DNA from: Musa acuminata AAA Group
Taxonomy: Eukaryota > Streptophyta > Magnoliopsida > Zingiberales > Musaceae
DNA: 64,000 nucleotides
Assembly (NCBI RefSeq): GCF_036884655.1
Contig: NC_088340.1
Coordinates: 32,637,001 to 32,701,000, forward strand
Reading direction: 5' to 3'
Below the pieces are notes generated by a model. The model searched no databases. It saw only the letters and a program-made list of their open reading frames with translations, and was not told the DNA's origin. Shown piece after piece: positions 11,242-22,348 of this stretch. A program made the translations under genes and the position numbers. How positions within the stretch are numbered: the first letter of the stretch is position 1; each line of letters opens with the position of its first letter.

Positions 11242-12563
11242 TGTTGAATCTCGGATTTTGATGATGAAAATAATCGGTATATGTTTATGTTTTAATCTGC
11301 ATTTTGAGTGACGCAGGATGTTTCGATCAGGATGAGACAATTAAAGCAGGAAAAATCATGTTGTGTTGGAGGAAAATATGTCAGAAGATTGGACGTCGAG
11401 CCGGAGGAACGGTCGACGTATCGACAAAAAGCTTCAGGCCGTGGATTCGGGCATCGGTCCAAAAAGAGCGGATATTGCGCTTAGGATATCGAAGTTGCAG
11501 AGTCAACTAGCCAATTAGGCAATAGGCCGCAAGAGAGGATGATGCGCCGAAGAATCGGACGAAGCGTCGAGGGACCAATGACATGCCGGACAACTTGATT
11601 AATGCTTAGTATTAATTGTCTAGATCGAAGTATGTTTTACATGTGCAGGATTAACTATGATAGCAAGGCATGAAGCAAAATGAAGTCCCGGAGTCAAGGA
11701 CGTGACTTCGTTGGGAGTTCAAGAGTTCGTCGGAAGTCCGGACGTTCGTCGGAAGTTCTAACGGAACCAGCCGAGAAGTCTCGGAGCTTGCTAAAGAAGC
11801 TCACGAAACTCGTTAAGAAGATCGTCATGAAGTCCAAGAGCTTGTCGGGAGTCCACGGAAACATTACCGAGAGATCGTCGGAAGCTCGCTGGAAGAATAG
11901 ACATAGGGACTTGTTTAGCTTAGCAAATGTCTTAGGATTTCGTAGTTAGCACGTAATTGGGCTTGGATTTGGGCCAACCCAATTAGGGGCCAGTTAGGCC
12001 CATGTAAGAACTGTGTTGGGCCCAATAAGAGGCCCAAACAGTGCCCCAAGAAGTCTCACCATTGTAGGTCTTCGAGATTGTGTCAGGTAATGGTACCGCT
12101 AGTCTGGGCGGTTGTACTACCCATGGCAGGGTGCCAAGCAGTGGTACCACTAGTCTAGGTGGTGGTACCATCCAACACTGCCCCCCAGGCGGTAGTACCG
12201 CCAGACCTAGGCGGTGGTATCGCCCAGGATAGTGTCAATGTCGATTGACACTGGGCGGTGGTACCTCCTATGCCCGGGGAACCCAGGATGGAAAAGTTTT
12301 AGGTTCCAAGTTTGAATCAACTTAAAGCCTATAAATACCCCTCTAATCCCTAGTTAAAGTACACAAGCACGGAAAATTTAAAAGGAAAGAATCGCTATAG
12401 AAATCTCTTGTGAGAATCCTCCTCTAGTCTAAGTGTTAGAATTCTGTTTAGAGAGGAGAGTGAGTGCTTGTAAGGGTTATCTCTTAAACCCGTGAAAAGG
12501 AGAAGAGGGGTGTAAAAGGTGATTGGCCTTCGCCTATTGAAGGAAGGCTTCTAGTGGACACCG
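11242..12563 (+). repeat. Solo copia LTR, left part (continues at 22064)
   Basis: It begins TGTTGAATCTCGGATTTTG and is flanked by ATAAC repeats (11237-11241 and 22344-22348). It is interrupted at CACCG (12559-12563) by the young complete element and ends at 22343 with GATCCTAACA. With the nested element removed, the LTR is about 1.6 kb with no internal region, so it is a solo LTR. Confidence 0.85.
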
Positions 12564-12689
12564 TGTTAGGATCGAGAGCACTAAGAGGGGGGGGGGGGTG
12601 AATTAGTGCAGCGGATAAATTTCAGCGATTAAAAACGAAAGCTGCGTTCGTTTGATAAAAACTATTTTGATGCAAAACCCGATTCTAAG

Positions 12690-13080
12690 AATACTTATGA
12701 TTAAGTGCAGTTTATGTCTAAACACAGTTTGCGTCTAAGCGCAGTTTACGCAGTTTGCGTCTAAATGCAGTTTGCATCTAAATGCAGATTGCGTCTAAGC
12801 GCAGTTTGCGTCTAAGCGCAGTTTGCGTCTAAGCGCAGTTTACGTCTAAGATCAGATTGCGTCTAAGCGCAGTGCAGTTTGCGTCTAAACACAGTTTTAC
12901 GTCTAAACACAGTTTTACGTCTAAACGTAGTTTTACGTCTAAACGCAGTTTGCGTCTAAACGTAGTTTTACGTCTAAACGTAGTTTTACGTCTAAACGCA
13001 GTTTGCGTCTAAACGCAGTTTTACGTCTAAACGTAGTTTTATGTTTAAAAGTAGTTTACGTCTAAAACACAGTTTTAAAG
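12690..13080. repeat. 17-bp minisatellite (GCGTCTAAGCGCAGTTT)n in the LTR
   Basis: About 21 units of GCGTCTAARCGCAGTTT and variants (ACGTCTAAACGTAGTTT) run head to tail. The same array occurs in the partner LTR (20220-20580) and inverted in the solo LTR at 61370-61680. It lies downstream of the TATA box, so it should be part of the transcript leader. Confidence 0.9.
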
Positions 13081-13669
13081 GGATCTGAACTTAGAAACTT
13101 CGTTCGTAAAAGCGCAGAAGACAGTTTTGCAGAATCAAAACGTAAACGTAAACTGTAATGTATGAAAACACCGATTTACGTCTGAATGCAGATTCGGAAA
13201 GATCAGCACTTAGAAACTTGTTCGTAAAGGCGCAGAGAGCAGTAGCTATGTAGGAGGTTTGCAGTAATGATAAAGTGCTCAAAATAAACGCAAACCAGAG
13301 ATTTAGAGTGGTTCGATCAGTCTTGACCTACTCCACTTTTGGCTTCCTCCACCGACGAGGTCACCGACGTCAACTAGAGGCCTTCCTTCAATAGGCGAAG
13401 GCCAACTGCCCTTTTACATATTCACTCCTTTTGATGGGCTCAGGAGACAACCTTTACAGGACCTTTCTCTCCTCTCTTTACAACTCAAGACTTGAAGAAC
13501 AGAAAGAGGAGAACTTTAGGACTTTTCACAAATTTGAGCTCTTAGAATCACAGAAAAGATCAAGAATTCGGTGTAGGTCTCTTTCTTTTCAGTGTTGAAT
13601 GGGTGGGGTATTTATAGGCCCCAACCCAATTTAAATTTGGAGCTCAAAACGATCAAATCCCGGAATTCC

Positions 13670-14035
13670 GGGATCAGGCGGTTGCACCTCCTGACTGGAG
13701 AGGTTGCACCGCCTGGCAGAGCTCGAAGACTGAGCCTAGGCGGTGCCACCTCTTGACTGAGGCGGTTGCACCTCTCTGCCAGAGCTCGAAGACCGAGCTC
13801 AGGCGGTGCCACCTCTCTGTCAGGGAGGTTGCACCACCCAGTCTAGCTCGAAGACTGAGCTCAGGCGGTGCCACCTCTCTGTCAAGGAGGTTGCACCGCC
13901 CAGTCTAGCTCGAAGACTGAGCTCAGGCGGTGCCACCTCCTGGCTGGGGCGGTTGCACCGCCTAGTCTCGCTGGGAGGTTTAGCCCAGGCGGTGCCACCT
14001 CCTGGCCTAGGCGGTTGCACCTCCTGGTGCAATCA
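13670..14035. repeat. GGCGGTGCCACCTC / GGCGGTTGCACC repeat block in U3
   Basis: Units of about 58-62 bp alternate AGGCGGTGCCACCTC..., a GGTTGCACC stretch and 'AGCTCGAAGACTGAGCTC'. The block lies just upstream (minus sense) of the TATA box, as in the partner LTR (21180-21540). Confidence 0.85.
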
Positions 14036-14552
14036 GGGTCCGAATGGTTAGCTCCATTCGGCCCAATTTCAGTCTTTCAGGGGCCCAATTGCCCCAAGAT
14101 TAAGCTAATGGGATCACCTCCCATTTTCCAACTTAATCAATATGCTAACTACGATTAGATCTAAGACAATTTCTGCAGCTTTGCTTCGGTGCGTCAATCG
14201 CTTCTTCCGGCGAGTTTCCAGCGAACTTCCATCGATCATCCGATGAACCCTCGGTGATGCTTCTGCGGACTTCCGGCAAACTCCTGGACTTTGCGACGAT
14301 CCACTTGGCGAGTTCCGACGAGCTTCGCTTGGCAAGCTTCTGGACTTCTCGGATCTGTTCTCGCAGAACCTCAGACGACCGTTCGAACTTCCGTCGAACT
14401 CTCGAACTCCCAACGTGATCATGAACTTGACTCCGGTGCAACTCCTGCTGCTTGTCTATCTTTCATCGTAGTTAATCCTGCACACTTATCTCAACACATA
14501 GATTATACAACAAATGACAATTGACTTCATCATCAAAATCCGAGATTCAACA

Positions 14553-15402
14553 ATCTCCCCCTTTTTGATGATGACAATCAATTGATAATGGAGTTATCCT
14601 TAACTCCCCCTGTCTATATGCCATAGTTAAGATAAGTCAACCTTGAATTCAAGACCTAAGAATTCAAGTGACGTATTGATAAGTTAGATCAGTTAAACTT
14701 ATCAATACTCCCATCATGATACTCATCATGATGTATCTCTTTAAAGATGATGTCAAGGCTTGACATACATCATCAAGTTTGTATGATTGTGTTTGTAACT
14801 ATTCATCATGTAGTTTGAACATTATCATATAAAGCTGTGAAGCACTATTACATGATGCACACATTTGAAATATTCTAGCAAGTTTTGCATTTTCTTCACA
14901 TGATAAGATATCAACTCAGGGCATAATGCAAACATAATGCAAACTTTAGCACATGTTCATATATCTCTTGGTGATGCAAGGATGGCATAATCATAGCAGT
15001 GTGTTTATAGCATCACTCATAGTATTTCTAATCATGGCAGTGTTTATATCTCCCCCTTTGTCATCAACAAAAAGCATAGTAATTATGATGCCAGGAAAAT
15101 AATAATAGCAAGCTTATAGAGGAATTTTACATAGATTGCTTTAAATACTTCTTCCCCTTTTTGTTATAATCAATTGTCTATGTAAAGATTTTGCAGGATG
15201 GAATACATACACATGAATCACTTCATCAAATCTATTTCTGAAACTTATTTTTCATGAAAGTGTACGAGAAAATATGTTTTATAGCATTCGAATAAGATGC
15301 ATTCGGATAAGATTTGTTGCAGATTTTCACATATAATCATAGAAGCATGGCAATCAAGTGATTTGATCATTCAATATAGTCCGAAAAATAATTTTAACAA
15401 AT
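14553..15402 (-). mobile_element. 3' untranslated region and polypurine tract of the complete copia element
   Basis: No open frame was found; there is no env-like ORF of the kind some SIRE elements carry. The complement of a polypurine tract (TCTCCCCCTTTTT) lies at 14554-14566 next to the LTR. A second TCTCCCCCTTTGTCATC-like tract lies at about 15050. Confidence 0.75.
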
Positions 15403-17670
15403 TTATCTATTCGGACACATCAACATTCCTAATTCTCTTCGAATGAAATCAAATTGTTCTTCACTCAGAGGTTTTGTAAAAATGTCAGCTAGTTGATGTT
15501 TAGTATCAATGAACTCTATGGTTACGTCATGATTAGTGACATGATCTCGTATAAAGTGATGTCTAATATCAATATGTTTTGTTCTTGAGTGTTGTATAGG
15601 ATTCTTAGTTAAGCATATTGCACTCGTGTTATCACATTTAATGGGAATATCTTTAAGATTAACTTTGTAATCTTCTAAAATGTTTTTCATCCATACAACT
15701 TGTGCACAGCATGCACTTGCTGCAATATATTCAGCTTCGGTTGTTGATAGAGCAACCGAGCTTTGTTTCTTAGATGACCAGGAAACAAGGGCATGTCCTA
15801 AAAATTGACATGATCCTGATGTGCTTTTTCTATCTAGTCTACAGCCAGCGAAGTCCGCATCAGCATAAGCTATTAACTCAAAATTTTCTGATTTTGGGTA
15901 CCATAATCCTAGATTTGTGGTTCCATTAAGATATCTAAGTATTCTTTTAACTGCTTTGAGATGAGATATCTTAGGGTTTGATTGAAATCTAGCACAAAGT
16001 CCTACACTGAACATGATGTCTGGTCTGGTGGCAGTGAGGTAAAGTAAACTTCCTATCATGCCCCTATAAGTTTTTTGATCAAAGCTTTCTCCACTTTCAT
16101 CAATTTCTAACTTAGTGGAGGTGCTCATAGGAGTATTACTAGCCTTTGAGTTGTTCATATTAAACCTTTTTAATAAATTCATGGCATAATTAGTTTGACT
16201 AATAAAGATGCCATTGCTTAGTTGTTTGATTTGTAAACCTAAGAAGAATGTTAATTCTCCCATTAAGCTCATTTCGAATTCAAGACTCATAGTTTTAGCA
16301 AAAGATTCACAAAGAGATTCATTTGTAGAGCCAAAGATGATATCATCAACATAAATCTGAACAATGAGAAAATTATTTTCAAAATTCTTGATAAACAATG
16401 TAGTATCAACCTTGCCTTTTATAAAGTTATTTTTGATAAGAAAAGAACTAAGTCTCTCATACCAAGCTCTTGGGGCTTGTTTTAAACCATAGAGAGCTTT
16501 AGTTAATCTAAACACATGATTAGGGAGGCTATTATTTTCAAATCCAGGAGGTTGTTCAACATAAACTTCTTCGGAAATAAAGCCATTTAAAAAAGAGCTT
16601 TTAACATCCATTTGAAATAACTTAAAATTATTACTACTAGCGTAGGCAAGGAGCATCCTTATGGCTTCCAATCGAGCCACAGGTGCGAAGGTTTCTTCGT
16701 AATCGATACCTTCTTCTTGGTTGAAACCTTTGGCCACTAATCTAGCCTTGTTTCTAACCACGATACCATTTTCATCTTGCTTGTTTCTGAAAACCCATTT
16801 AGTACCAATTACTAAATGGTCATTTGGCCTAGGAACAAGCGTCCACACCTCATTTCTCTCAAATTGATTCAATTCATCTTGCATTGCGATAATCCATGAA
16901 TCATCTTTCATGGCTTCATCAACACATTTGGGTTCAATTTGGGAGAGAAAGGCGGCGTTAGCACAAAAATTTTTAAAAGAAGATCGTGTTTGAACCCCCT
17001 TTGATGTGTCTCCTAATATTAGCTCCTTAGGATGAGCATCTACATACTTCCAATCCTTGGGTAAGGATGTTTCGGAAGTGGATGCATCCAAGTTGCTAGT
17101 TGGAGAAGGGGTTTCATTTAAATTTAAGGAATCAAAATTAATATCATCATCAAGATCATTTTTCTTAATTTCGGAAATCTCATTGAAAACAACATGAATG
17201 GATTCTTCAATAATTAAAGTTCTTTTATTGAAGATACGAAAAGCTTTAGAAACCGAAGAATAACCAAGAAAGATTCCTTCATCGGATTTAGCATCAAATT
17301 TTCCTAAGTTATCCTTTTCATTTAAGATAAAACACTTACACCCAAAGACTTTAAAATATAAAACATTGGGTTTTTTGTTATTCCATAACTCATAAGGAGT
17401 TTTGGTGAGTAAGGGTCTTACTAGTACTCTATTCAAAATATAGCATGCAGTGTTTACGGCTTCGGCCCAAAAGTATTTGGGTAGGCTGTGTTCATTCAAC
17501 ATGGTTCTTGCCATTTCTTGTAGATTTCGATTTTTTCTTTCTACTACCCCATTTTGTTGAGGATTTCTTGGAGTAGAGAAATTATGGTTATATCCATTGA
17601 GTTCACAGAATTCTTGGAAATCGTGGTTTTGAAATTCTCCACCATGATCACTTCTTATTGACGAAATCAT
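15403..17670 (-). pseudogene. pol: Copia pol: C-terminal integrase, reverse transcriptase, RNase H
   Basis: This 755-codon stretch follows the third nonsense codon. Residues 1-60 hold the rest of the integrase core: the second acidic residue in IRSDHGGEF (D8) and the glutamate of NGVVERKNR (E44), both in the expected context. An integrase tail and linker (about 60-250) follow. RT spans about 255-510, with [11 protein letters not shown] (catalytic D354) and YVDD at 440-443 within [11 protein letters not shown]. RNase H (about 600-735) keeps [17 protein letters not shown] and the HFIRDH segment. All catalytic positions are intact, so the domains look recently active. The Met at 17670 is only the first Met after the stop, not a natural start. 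Confidence 0.93.
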
Positions 17671-17685
17671 AGAACCCTTCTCATT

Positions 17686-18390
17686 TTAAACAAGTTTACA
17701 AAACTTGGTAAAATATCTAAAGCATTCATTTTTTTGTTTTAAGAAGTAGGTCCATGTATATCTGCTATAGTCATCAACAATGACAAAGGTGTATTTGCTA
17801 CCTCCTAGACTTGATGAAGAGATTGGTCCGAACAAGTCCATATGGATCAATTGTAAGGGCCTAGAAGTGCTTATTTGATTTTTAGTCTTGAAACTACCCT
17901 TAATATGTTTACCTAATTGGCAAGCATCACATACATTATCTTTGATGAACTTGATATGAGGAATTCCTCTTACAAGTTCTTTAGATGATATTTGAGTGAT
18001 TAGTTTCATGCTAGCATGACCTAATCTTCTATGCCATAGCCAAGCATCCTCATTTAAAACCGAAAAACATATTTCATTACACAAATCATTGATGTCAATA
18101 GTGTATACGTTATTTTGTTTTAATGCAATCATAGACATGTTTTTATGGGGTTTTTCAATGATACAAGCATTAGATTCGAATTTGACAATGTATCCTTTAT
18201 CACATAATTGACTAATGCTCAAGAGGTTATGTTTTAAACCATCAACTAACAAAACATCTTCAATAAAGAAGTTGGATTTGTTACCTATGGTTCCTTTGCC
18301 AATGATTTTACCCTTGTTGTTGTCTCCGAAGGTAACATAGCCTTCATCTATGCTAGTGAGCTTAGAGAATTGAGATGGATCTCCGGTCAT
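17686..18390 (-). pseudogene. pol: Copia protease tail and N-terminal integrase
   Basis: This 234-codon open piece lies between the second and third nonsense codons. Just upstream of its first Met, in the same frame, lies the protease active site (W-Y-L-D-S-G-C-S-R-H; DSG at 18403-18411). Within it, integrase has the HHCC zinc module (H120, H125, C154, C157), starting at WLWHRRLGH, and the first catalytic Asp in HMDLFGP (D185). The frame then ends at a TAA after FCKLV, where family members have Gln. Frame and spacing show it is continuous with gag upstream and with RT downstream. Confidence 0.92.
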
Positions 18391-18645
18391 ATGCCTTGAG
18401 CATCCACTATCAAGGTACCATCTCTTGCTCCTAGCTTGGGATGGTGTGGATTTCTACAAGAAAGGATAATTTTTAGGTACCCATTTGCTTTTGGGTGCCT
18501 TAAAGATAGAGCTACATTGTTTATCATGTTGCATAGAGTTTATCATGGTTCCTTTAGGAACCCAAATCAATTTGTTTGGACTAATTTTCTTGAATGGACA
18601 ATAATGTGTCTTGTGTCCAATTTTGCAACAAAAGTTGCATTTTGC
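18391..18645 (-). pseudogene. gag-protease junction: second zinc knuckle and protease start between two nonsense codons
   Basis: In the frame of gag, the region after the gag stop encodes a second CCHC knuckle (CNFCCKIGHKTHYC; spacing C-2-C-4-H-4-C). A linker with PNKLIWVPKG follows, then a TAG, then the protease DSG. Both stops (TAA at the gag end, TAG near 18460) sit at CAA/CAG-type positions. Confidence 0.85.
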
Positions 18646-20037
18646 TTAGTGTTGAACATGTAAGATGGAGCCTTTTATAAAAGTGGTTGGATTTAGGTGA
18701 GGACTTCTCACAAATCCAATTCCACTTCTTTTTGGAACGTGACCCTTGTTTGCAAGGATTATGTTCAATGACTTGCTACCAACCTCAAATTTCTTCAAGG
18801 TGTCCTTGAGTAGCAGGTTTTCTTTTTGGAAAGTTTCTAAATCATGACATTTGATACATGAATTTAAACTATCATGATGTTCAACTTTTAACTTGTCAAA
18901 CTCACAAGTAAGACTATCATGCACCTTTTTCAGCAATTTGTATTTTCTATTGATACTCTTGCATTCATCAAATAAGTCATTGAAAGCATTTAATAATTCA
19001 TCGAAAGATAAATCAGCATTTAATGAATTCGTTACCTCCTCTCCGATGGCCTTTAAGGCGTAATGAGCAACTTGCTCGGTGTTGGACTCCTCTTCCTCAG
19101 ATGCGCTCGAATCATCCCATGTTGCTTTGAGCGCCTTCTTCTTTATTGTTCTCTTTTTGGCTTGGGGACAATCACTCTTGTAGTGTCCCGGCTTTTTGCA
19201 CTCATAGCAAATAACTTGATCCTTCTTGGGTTCAAGTTTATTTTTAGTATCATTCTTAAACTTGTTTCTTTTAATGAATTTTTTAAATTTTCTTGTTAGA
19301 AGTGCCAAGTCATCGTCACAGTCGTCATCACTTGAGTTTTCTCTCAAGTGATCTTCCAAAGTTCTAAGTGTCATATCCTTCCTGTTCTTTGGAATGATGT
19401 CTTCTTGCTCTTCATGAGCTTTGCAAGTCATCTCGTAGGTCATTAATGACCCAATTAGTTCTTCAAGAGGGAAGTTGTTTAAATCTTTTGCCTCTTGAAT
19501 AGCAGTGACTTTAGGATCCCAACTCTTAGGAAGGGATCTTAGTATCTTATTTACGAGCTCAAAATCCGAAAAGCTTTTTCCGAGTCCTTTTAGACCGTTG
19601 ACAACATCCGTGAAGCGGGTAAACATGTCGCCAATAGTCTCACTCGGTTTCATCCGAAAAAGTTTAAAAGAGTGTAACAAAAGATTGATTTTTGACTCTT
19701 TCACTCTACTTGTGCCTTCATGAGTCACTTCGAGTGTGTGCCAAATATCAAATGCAGTTTCACAAATCGAAACACGATTAAATTCATTTTTGTCAAGTGC
19801 GCAAAATAAGGCATTCATAGCCTTTGCATTAAGAGCGAAAGCCTTCTTTTCCGAATCGTTCCAATCGATCATTGGAAGAGAAGACTTTGAAAAACCATTC
19901 TCAACAAGATTCCAGAGTTCTACATCCATAGAAATAAGGAAGATCCTCATTCGTGTCTTCCAATAGGTGTTGTCTGTCCCATTAAACATGGGTGGACGTG
20001 TAATGGAATGGCCCTCTTGGTTTCCGGCGTAAGCCAT
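18646..20037 (-). CDS. gag: Copia gag (463 codons; natural frame continues past its stop)
   Basis: Gag forms the virus-like particle that packages element RNA. The ATG at 20037 lies 36 bp downstream of the PBS, and MAYAGNQEGHSITRPPMFNG is a typical start. Residues 20-210 are the capsid-like UBN2 region (WKTRMRIFL, THEGTSRVKESKI, FRMKPSETI, LEELIGSLMTYE). A CCHC zinc knuckle lies at 277-290 (CYECKKPGHYKSDC). A coiled, Lys/Asp-rich tail follows. The stop at 18646 is premature: a second zinc knuckle lies immediately beyond in the same frame. Translation to this stop would still give a near-complete Gag, possibly able to assemble. Confidence 0.92.
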   Translation of the reverse strand: MAYAGNQEGHSITRPPMFNGTDNTYWKTRMRIFLISMDVELWNLVENGFSKSSLPMIDWNDSEKKAFALNAKAMNALFCALDKNEFNRVSICETAFDIWHTLEVTHEGTSRVKESKINLLLHSFKLFRMKPSETIGDMFTRFTDVVNGLKGLGKSFSDFELVNKILRSLPKSWDPKVTAIQEAKDLNNFPLEELIGSLMTYEMTCKAHEEQEDIIPKNRKDMTLRTLEDHLRENSSDDDCDDDLALLTRKFKKFIKRNKFKNDTKNKLEPKKDQVICYECKKPGHYKSDCPQAKKRTIKKKALKATWDDSSASEEEESNTEQVAHYALKAIGEEVTNSLNADLSFDELLNAFNDLFDECKSINRKYKLLKKVHDSLTCEFDKLKVEHHDSLNSCIKCHDLETFQKENLLLKDTLKKFEVGSKSLNIILANKGHVPKRSGIGFVRSPHLNPTTFIKGSILHVQH

Positions 20038-20073
20038 CTCTCTTGGATTTTAATCCGTTTAAGAGTTAACCGG

Positions 20074-20085
20074 GCTCTGATACCA
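20074..20085 (-). other. Primer-binding site of the complete copia element
   Basis: The reverse complement is TGGTATCAGAGC (initiator tRNA-Met), 2 bp from the LTR edge at 20088. Confidence 0.9.
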
Positions 20086-20219
20086 ATTGTTAGGATCGAG
20101 AGCACTAAGAGGGGGGGGGGGTGAATTAGTGCAGCGGATAAATTTCAGCGATTAAAAACAAAAGTTGCGTTCGTTTGATAAAAACTATTTTGATGCAAAA
20201 CCCGATTCTAAGAATACTT

Positions 20220-20580
20220 ATGATTAAGTGCAGTTTATATCTAAACACAGTTTGCGTCTAAGCGCAGTTTACGCAGTTTGCGTCTAAATGCAGTTTGCGT
20301 CTAAATGCAGATTGCGTCTAAGCGCAGTTTGCGTCTAAGCGCAGTTTGCGTCTAAGATCAGATTGTGTCTAAGCGCAGTGCAGTTTGCGTCTAAATGCAG
20401 TTTTACGTCTAAACACAGTTTTACGTCTAAACGTAATTTTACGTCTAAACGCAGTTTGCGTCTAAACGTAGTTTTACGTCTAAACGTAGTTTTACGTCTA
20501 AACGCAGTTTGCGTCTAAACGCAGTTTTACGTCTAAACGTAGTTTTACGTTTAAAAGTAGTTTACGTCTAAAACACAGTT
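20220..20580. repeat. 17-bp minisatellite of the 5' LTR
   Basis: This is the same (GCGTCTAAGCGCAGTTT)n array as in the 3' LTR, with one unit fewer. Confidence 0.9.
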
Positions 20581-21115
20581 TTAAAGGGATCTGAACTTAG
20601 AAACTTCATTCGTAAAAGCGCAGAAGACAGTTTTGCAGAATCAAAACGTAAACGTAAACTGTAATGTATGAAAACACCGATTTACGTCTGAATGCAGATT
20701 CGGAAAGATCAGCACTTAGAAACTTGTTCGTAAAGGCGCAGAGAGCAGTAGCTATGTAGGAGGTTTGCAGTAATGATAAAGTGCTCAAAATAAACGCAAA
20801 CCAGAGATTTAGAGTGGTTCGGTCAGTCTTGACCTACTCCACTTTTGGCTTCCTCCACCGACGAGGTCACCGACGTCAACTAGAGGCCTTCCTTCAATAG
20901 GCGAAGGCCAACTGCCCTTTTATAGATTCACTCCTTTTGATGGGCTCAGGAGACAACCCTTACAGGACCTTTCTCTCCTCTCTTTACAACTCAAGACTTG
21001 AAGAACAGAAAGAGGAGAACTTTAGGACTTTTCACAAATTTGAGCTCTTAGAATCACAGAAAAGATCAAGAATTCGGTGTAGGTCTCTTTCTTTTCAGTG
21101 TTGAATGGGTGGGGT

Positions 21116-21123
21116 ATTTATAG
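21116..21123 (-). promoter_or_regulatory. TATA box of the complete copia element
   Basis: The complement reads TATAAATA within GGGGCCTATAAATACCCCAC. It sits between the U3 repeat block and the presumed R region, and the same box is in every related LTR here. Confidence 0.75.
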
Positions 21124-22063
21124 GCCCCAACCCAATTCAAATTTGGAGCTCAAAACGATCAAATCCCGGAATTCCGGGATCAGGCGGTTGCACCTCCTGA
21201 CTGGAGAGGTTGCACCGCCTGGCAGAGCTCGAAGACTGAGCCCAGGCGGTGCCACCTCTTGACTGAGGCGGTTGCACCTCTCTGCCAGAGCTCGAAGACC
21301 GAGCTCAGGCGGTGCCACCTCTCTGTCTGGGAGGTTGCACCGCCCAGTCTAGCTCGAAGACTGAGCTCAGGCGGTGCCACCTCTCTGTCAGGGAGGTTGC
21401 ACCGCCCAGTCTAGCTCGAAGACTGAGCTCAGGCGGTGCCACCTCCTGGCTGGGGCGGTTGCACCGCCCAGTCTCGCTGGGAGGTTTAGCCCAGGCGGTG
21501 CCACCTCCTGGCCTAGGCGGTTGCACCTCCTGGTGCAATCAGGGTCCGAATGGTTAGCTCCATTCGGCCCAATTTCAGTCTTTCAGGGGCCCAATTGCCC
21601 CAAGATTAAGCTAATGGGATCACCTCCCATTTTCCAACTTAATCAATGTGCTAACTACGATTAGATCTAAGACAATTTCTGCAGCTTTGCTTCGGTGCGT
21701 CAATCGCTTCTTCCGACGAGTTTCCGGCGAACTTCCGTCGATCATCCGATGAACCCTCGGTGATGCTTCTGCGGACTTCCGGCAAACTCCTGGACTTTGC
21801 GACGATCCACTTGGCGAGTTCCGACGAGCTTCGCTTGGCAAGCTTCTGGACTTCTCGGATCTGTTCTCGCAGAACCTCCGACGATCGTCCGAACTTCCGT
21901 CGAACTCTCGAACTCCCAACGTGATCATGAACTTGACTCCGGCGCAACTCCTGCTGCTTGTCTATCTTTCATCGTAGTTAATCCTACACACTTATCTCAA
22001 CACATAGATTAGACAACAAATGACAATTGACTTCATCATCAAAATCCAAGATTCAACACACCG

Positions 22064-22343
22064 ATGACCTCGTCAGAGGAGGAAGCCGAAAGTAGATGTA
22101 GGTCACGTTAACCGAACCGCTCAAAAACTATTGTGTTCTCTGGTTTGCATTTTATTCTTGTCATTTACATACTGCAAACTACTTTACTTAGTCAATACGC
22201 TTCCATACGCTTCCAAGTTATTAAGCTTTTGAAATTGGTTTTCGTCGGAAATGATTTTATCGTACGAAAGTTTTTAAACAAACGTTATTTTACCACTGCA
22301 CTAATTCACCCCCCCTCTTAGTGCCAACCTCTTGATCCTAACA
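22064..22343 (+). repeat. Solo copia LTR, right part (continues from 12563)
   Basis: It resumes right after the duplicated CACCG with ATGACCTCGTCAGAGG and ends CTTGATCCTAACA. ATAAC at 22344-22348 follows. Confidence 0.85.
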
Positions 22344-22348
22344 ATAAC

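Larger units (their letters stand above)
12564..14552 (-). repeat. 3' LTR of the complete copia element
   Basis: Plus-strand edges are TGTTAGGATCGAG and GAGATTCAACA. It contains, in minus-strand order, a U3 repeat block (about 14035-13670), a TATA box (complement of TATTTATA, 13609-13616) and a 17-bp minisatellite in R/U5 (13080-12690). Confidence 0.95.
12564..22058 (-). mobile_element. Complete SIRE/Maximus-type Ty1/copia element (9495 bp)
   Basis: TSD CACCG occurs at 12559-12563 and 22059-22063. The 3' LTR is 12564-14552 (1989 bp) and the 5' LTR is 20088-22058 (1971 bp). They differ by one 17-bp repeat unit, one G in a homopolymer and roughly 30 substitutions counted by eye (about 1.6%), nearly all transitions. 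Minus-strand order is 5' LTR, PBS, gag, protease, integrase, RT, RNase H, 850-bp untranslated region, polypurine tract, 3' LTR. The coding region is a single frame (20037 to 15403) broken by three nonsense codons. The SIRE lineage is inferred from [10 protein letters not shown] in RT, the order INT-RT-RH and the 2-kb LTRs. Confidence 0.95.
20088..22058 (-). repeat. 5' LTR of the complete copia element
   Basis: Edges are TGTTAGGATCGAG and AAGATTCAACA on the plus strand. It is 18 bp shorter than its partner. The whole difference is one 17-bp minisatellite unit (around 20340) and one G of the G run near 20110. It drives transcription leftward. Confidence 0.95.

Noticed and set aside
12690..13080. 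Possible CRISPR-like repeat-spacer pattern
   Set aside because: Units are contiguous 17-mers without unique spacers, inside a plant LTR, so it is a minisatellite.
13612..14051. Small frames such as MAPPELGLRAL / MPPLCQGGCT in LTRs
   Set aside because: Both strands are open across the GGCGGTGCCACC repeats. The same frames recur in each LTR copy and are shadows of U3 repeats.
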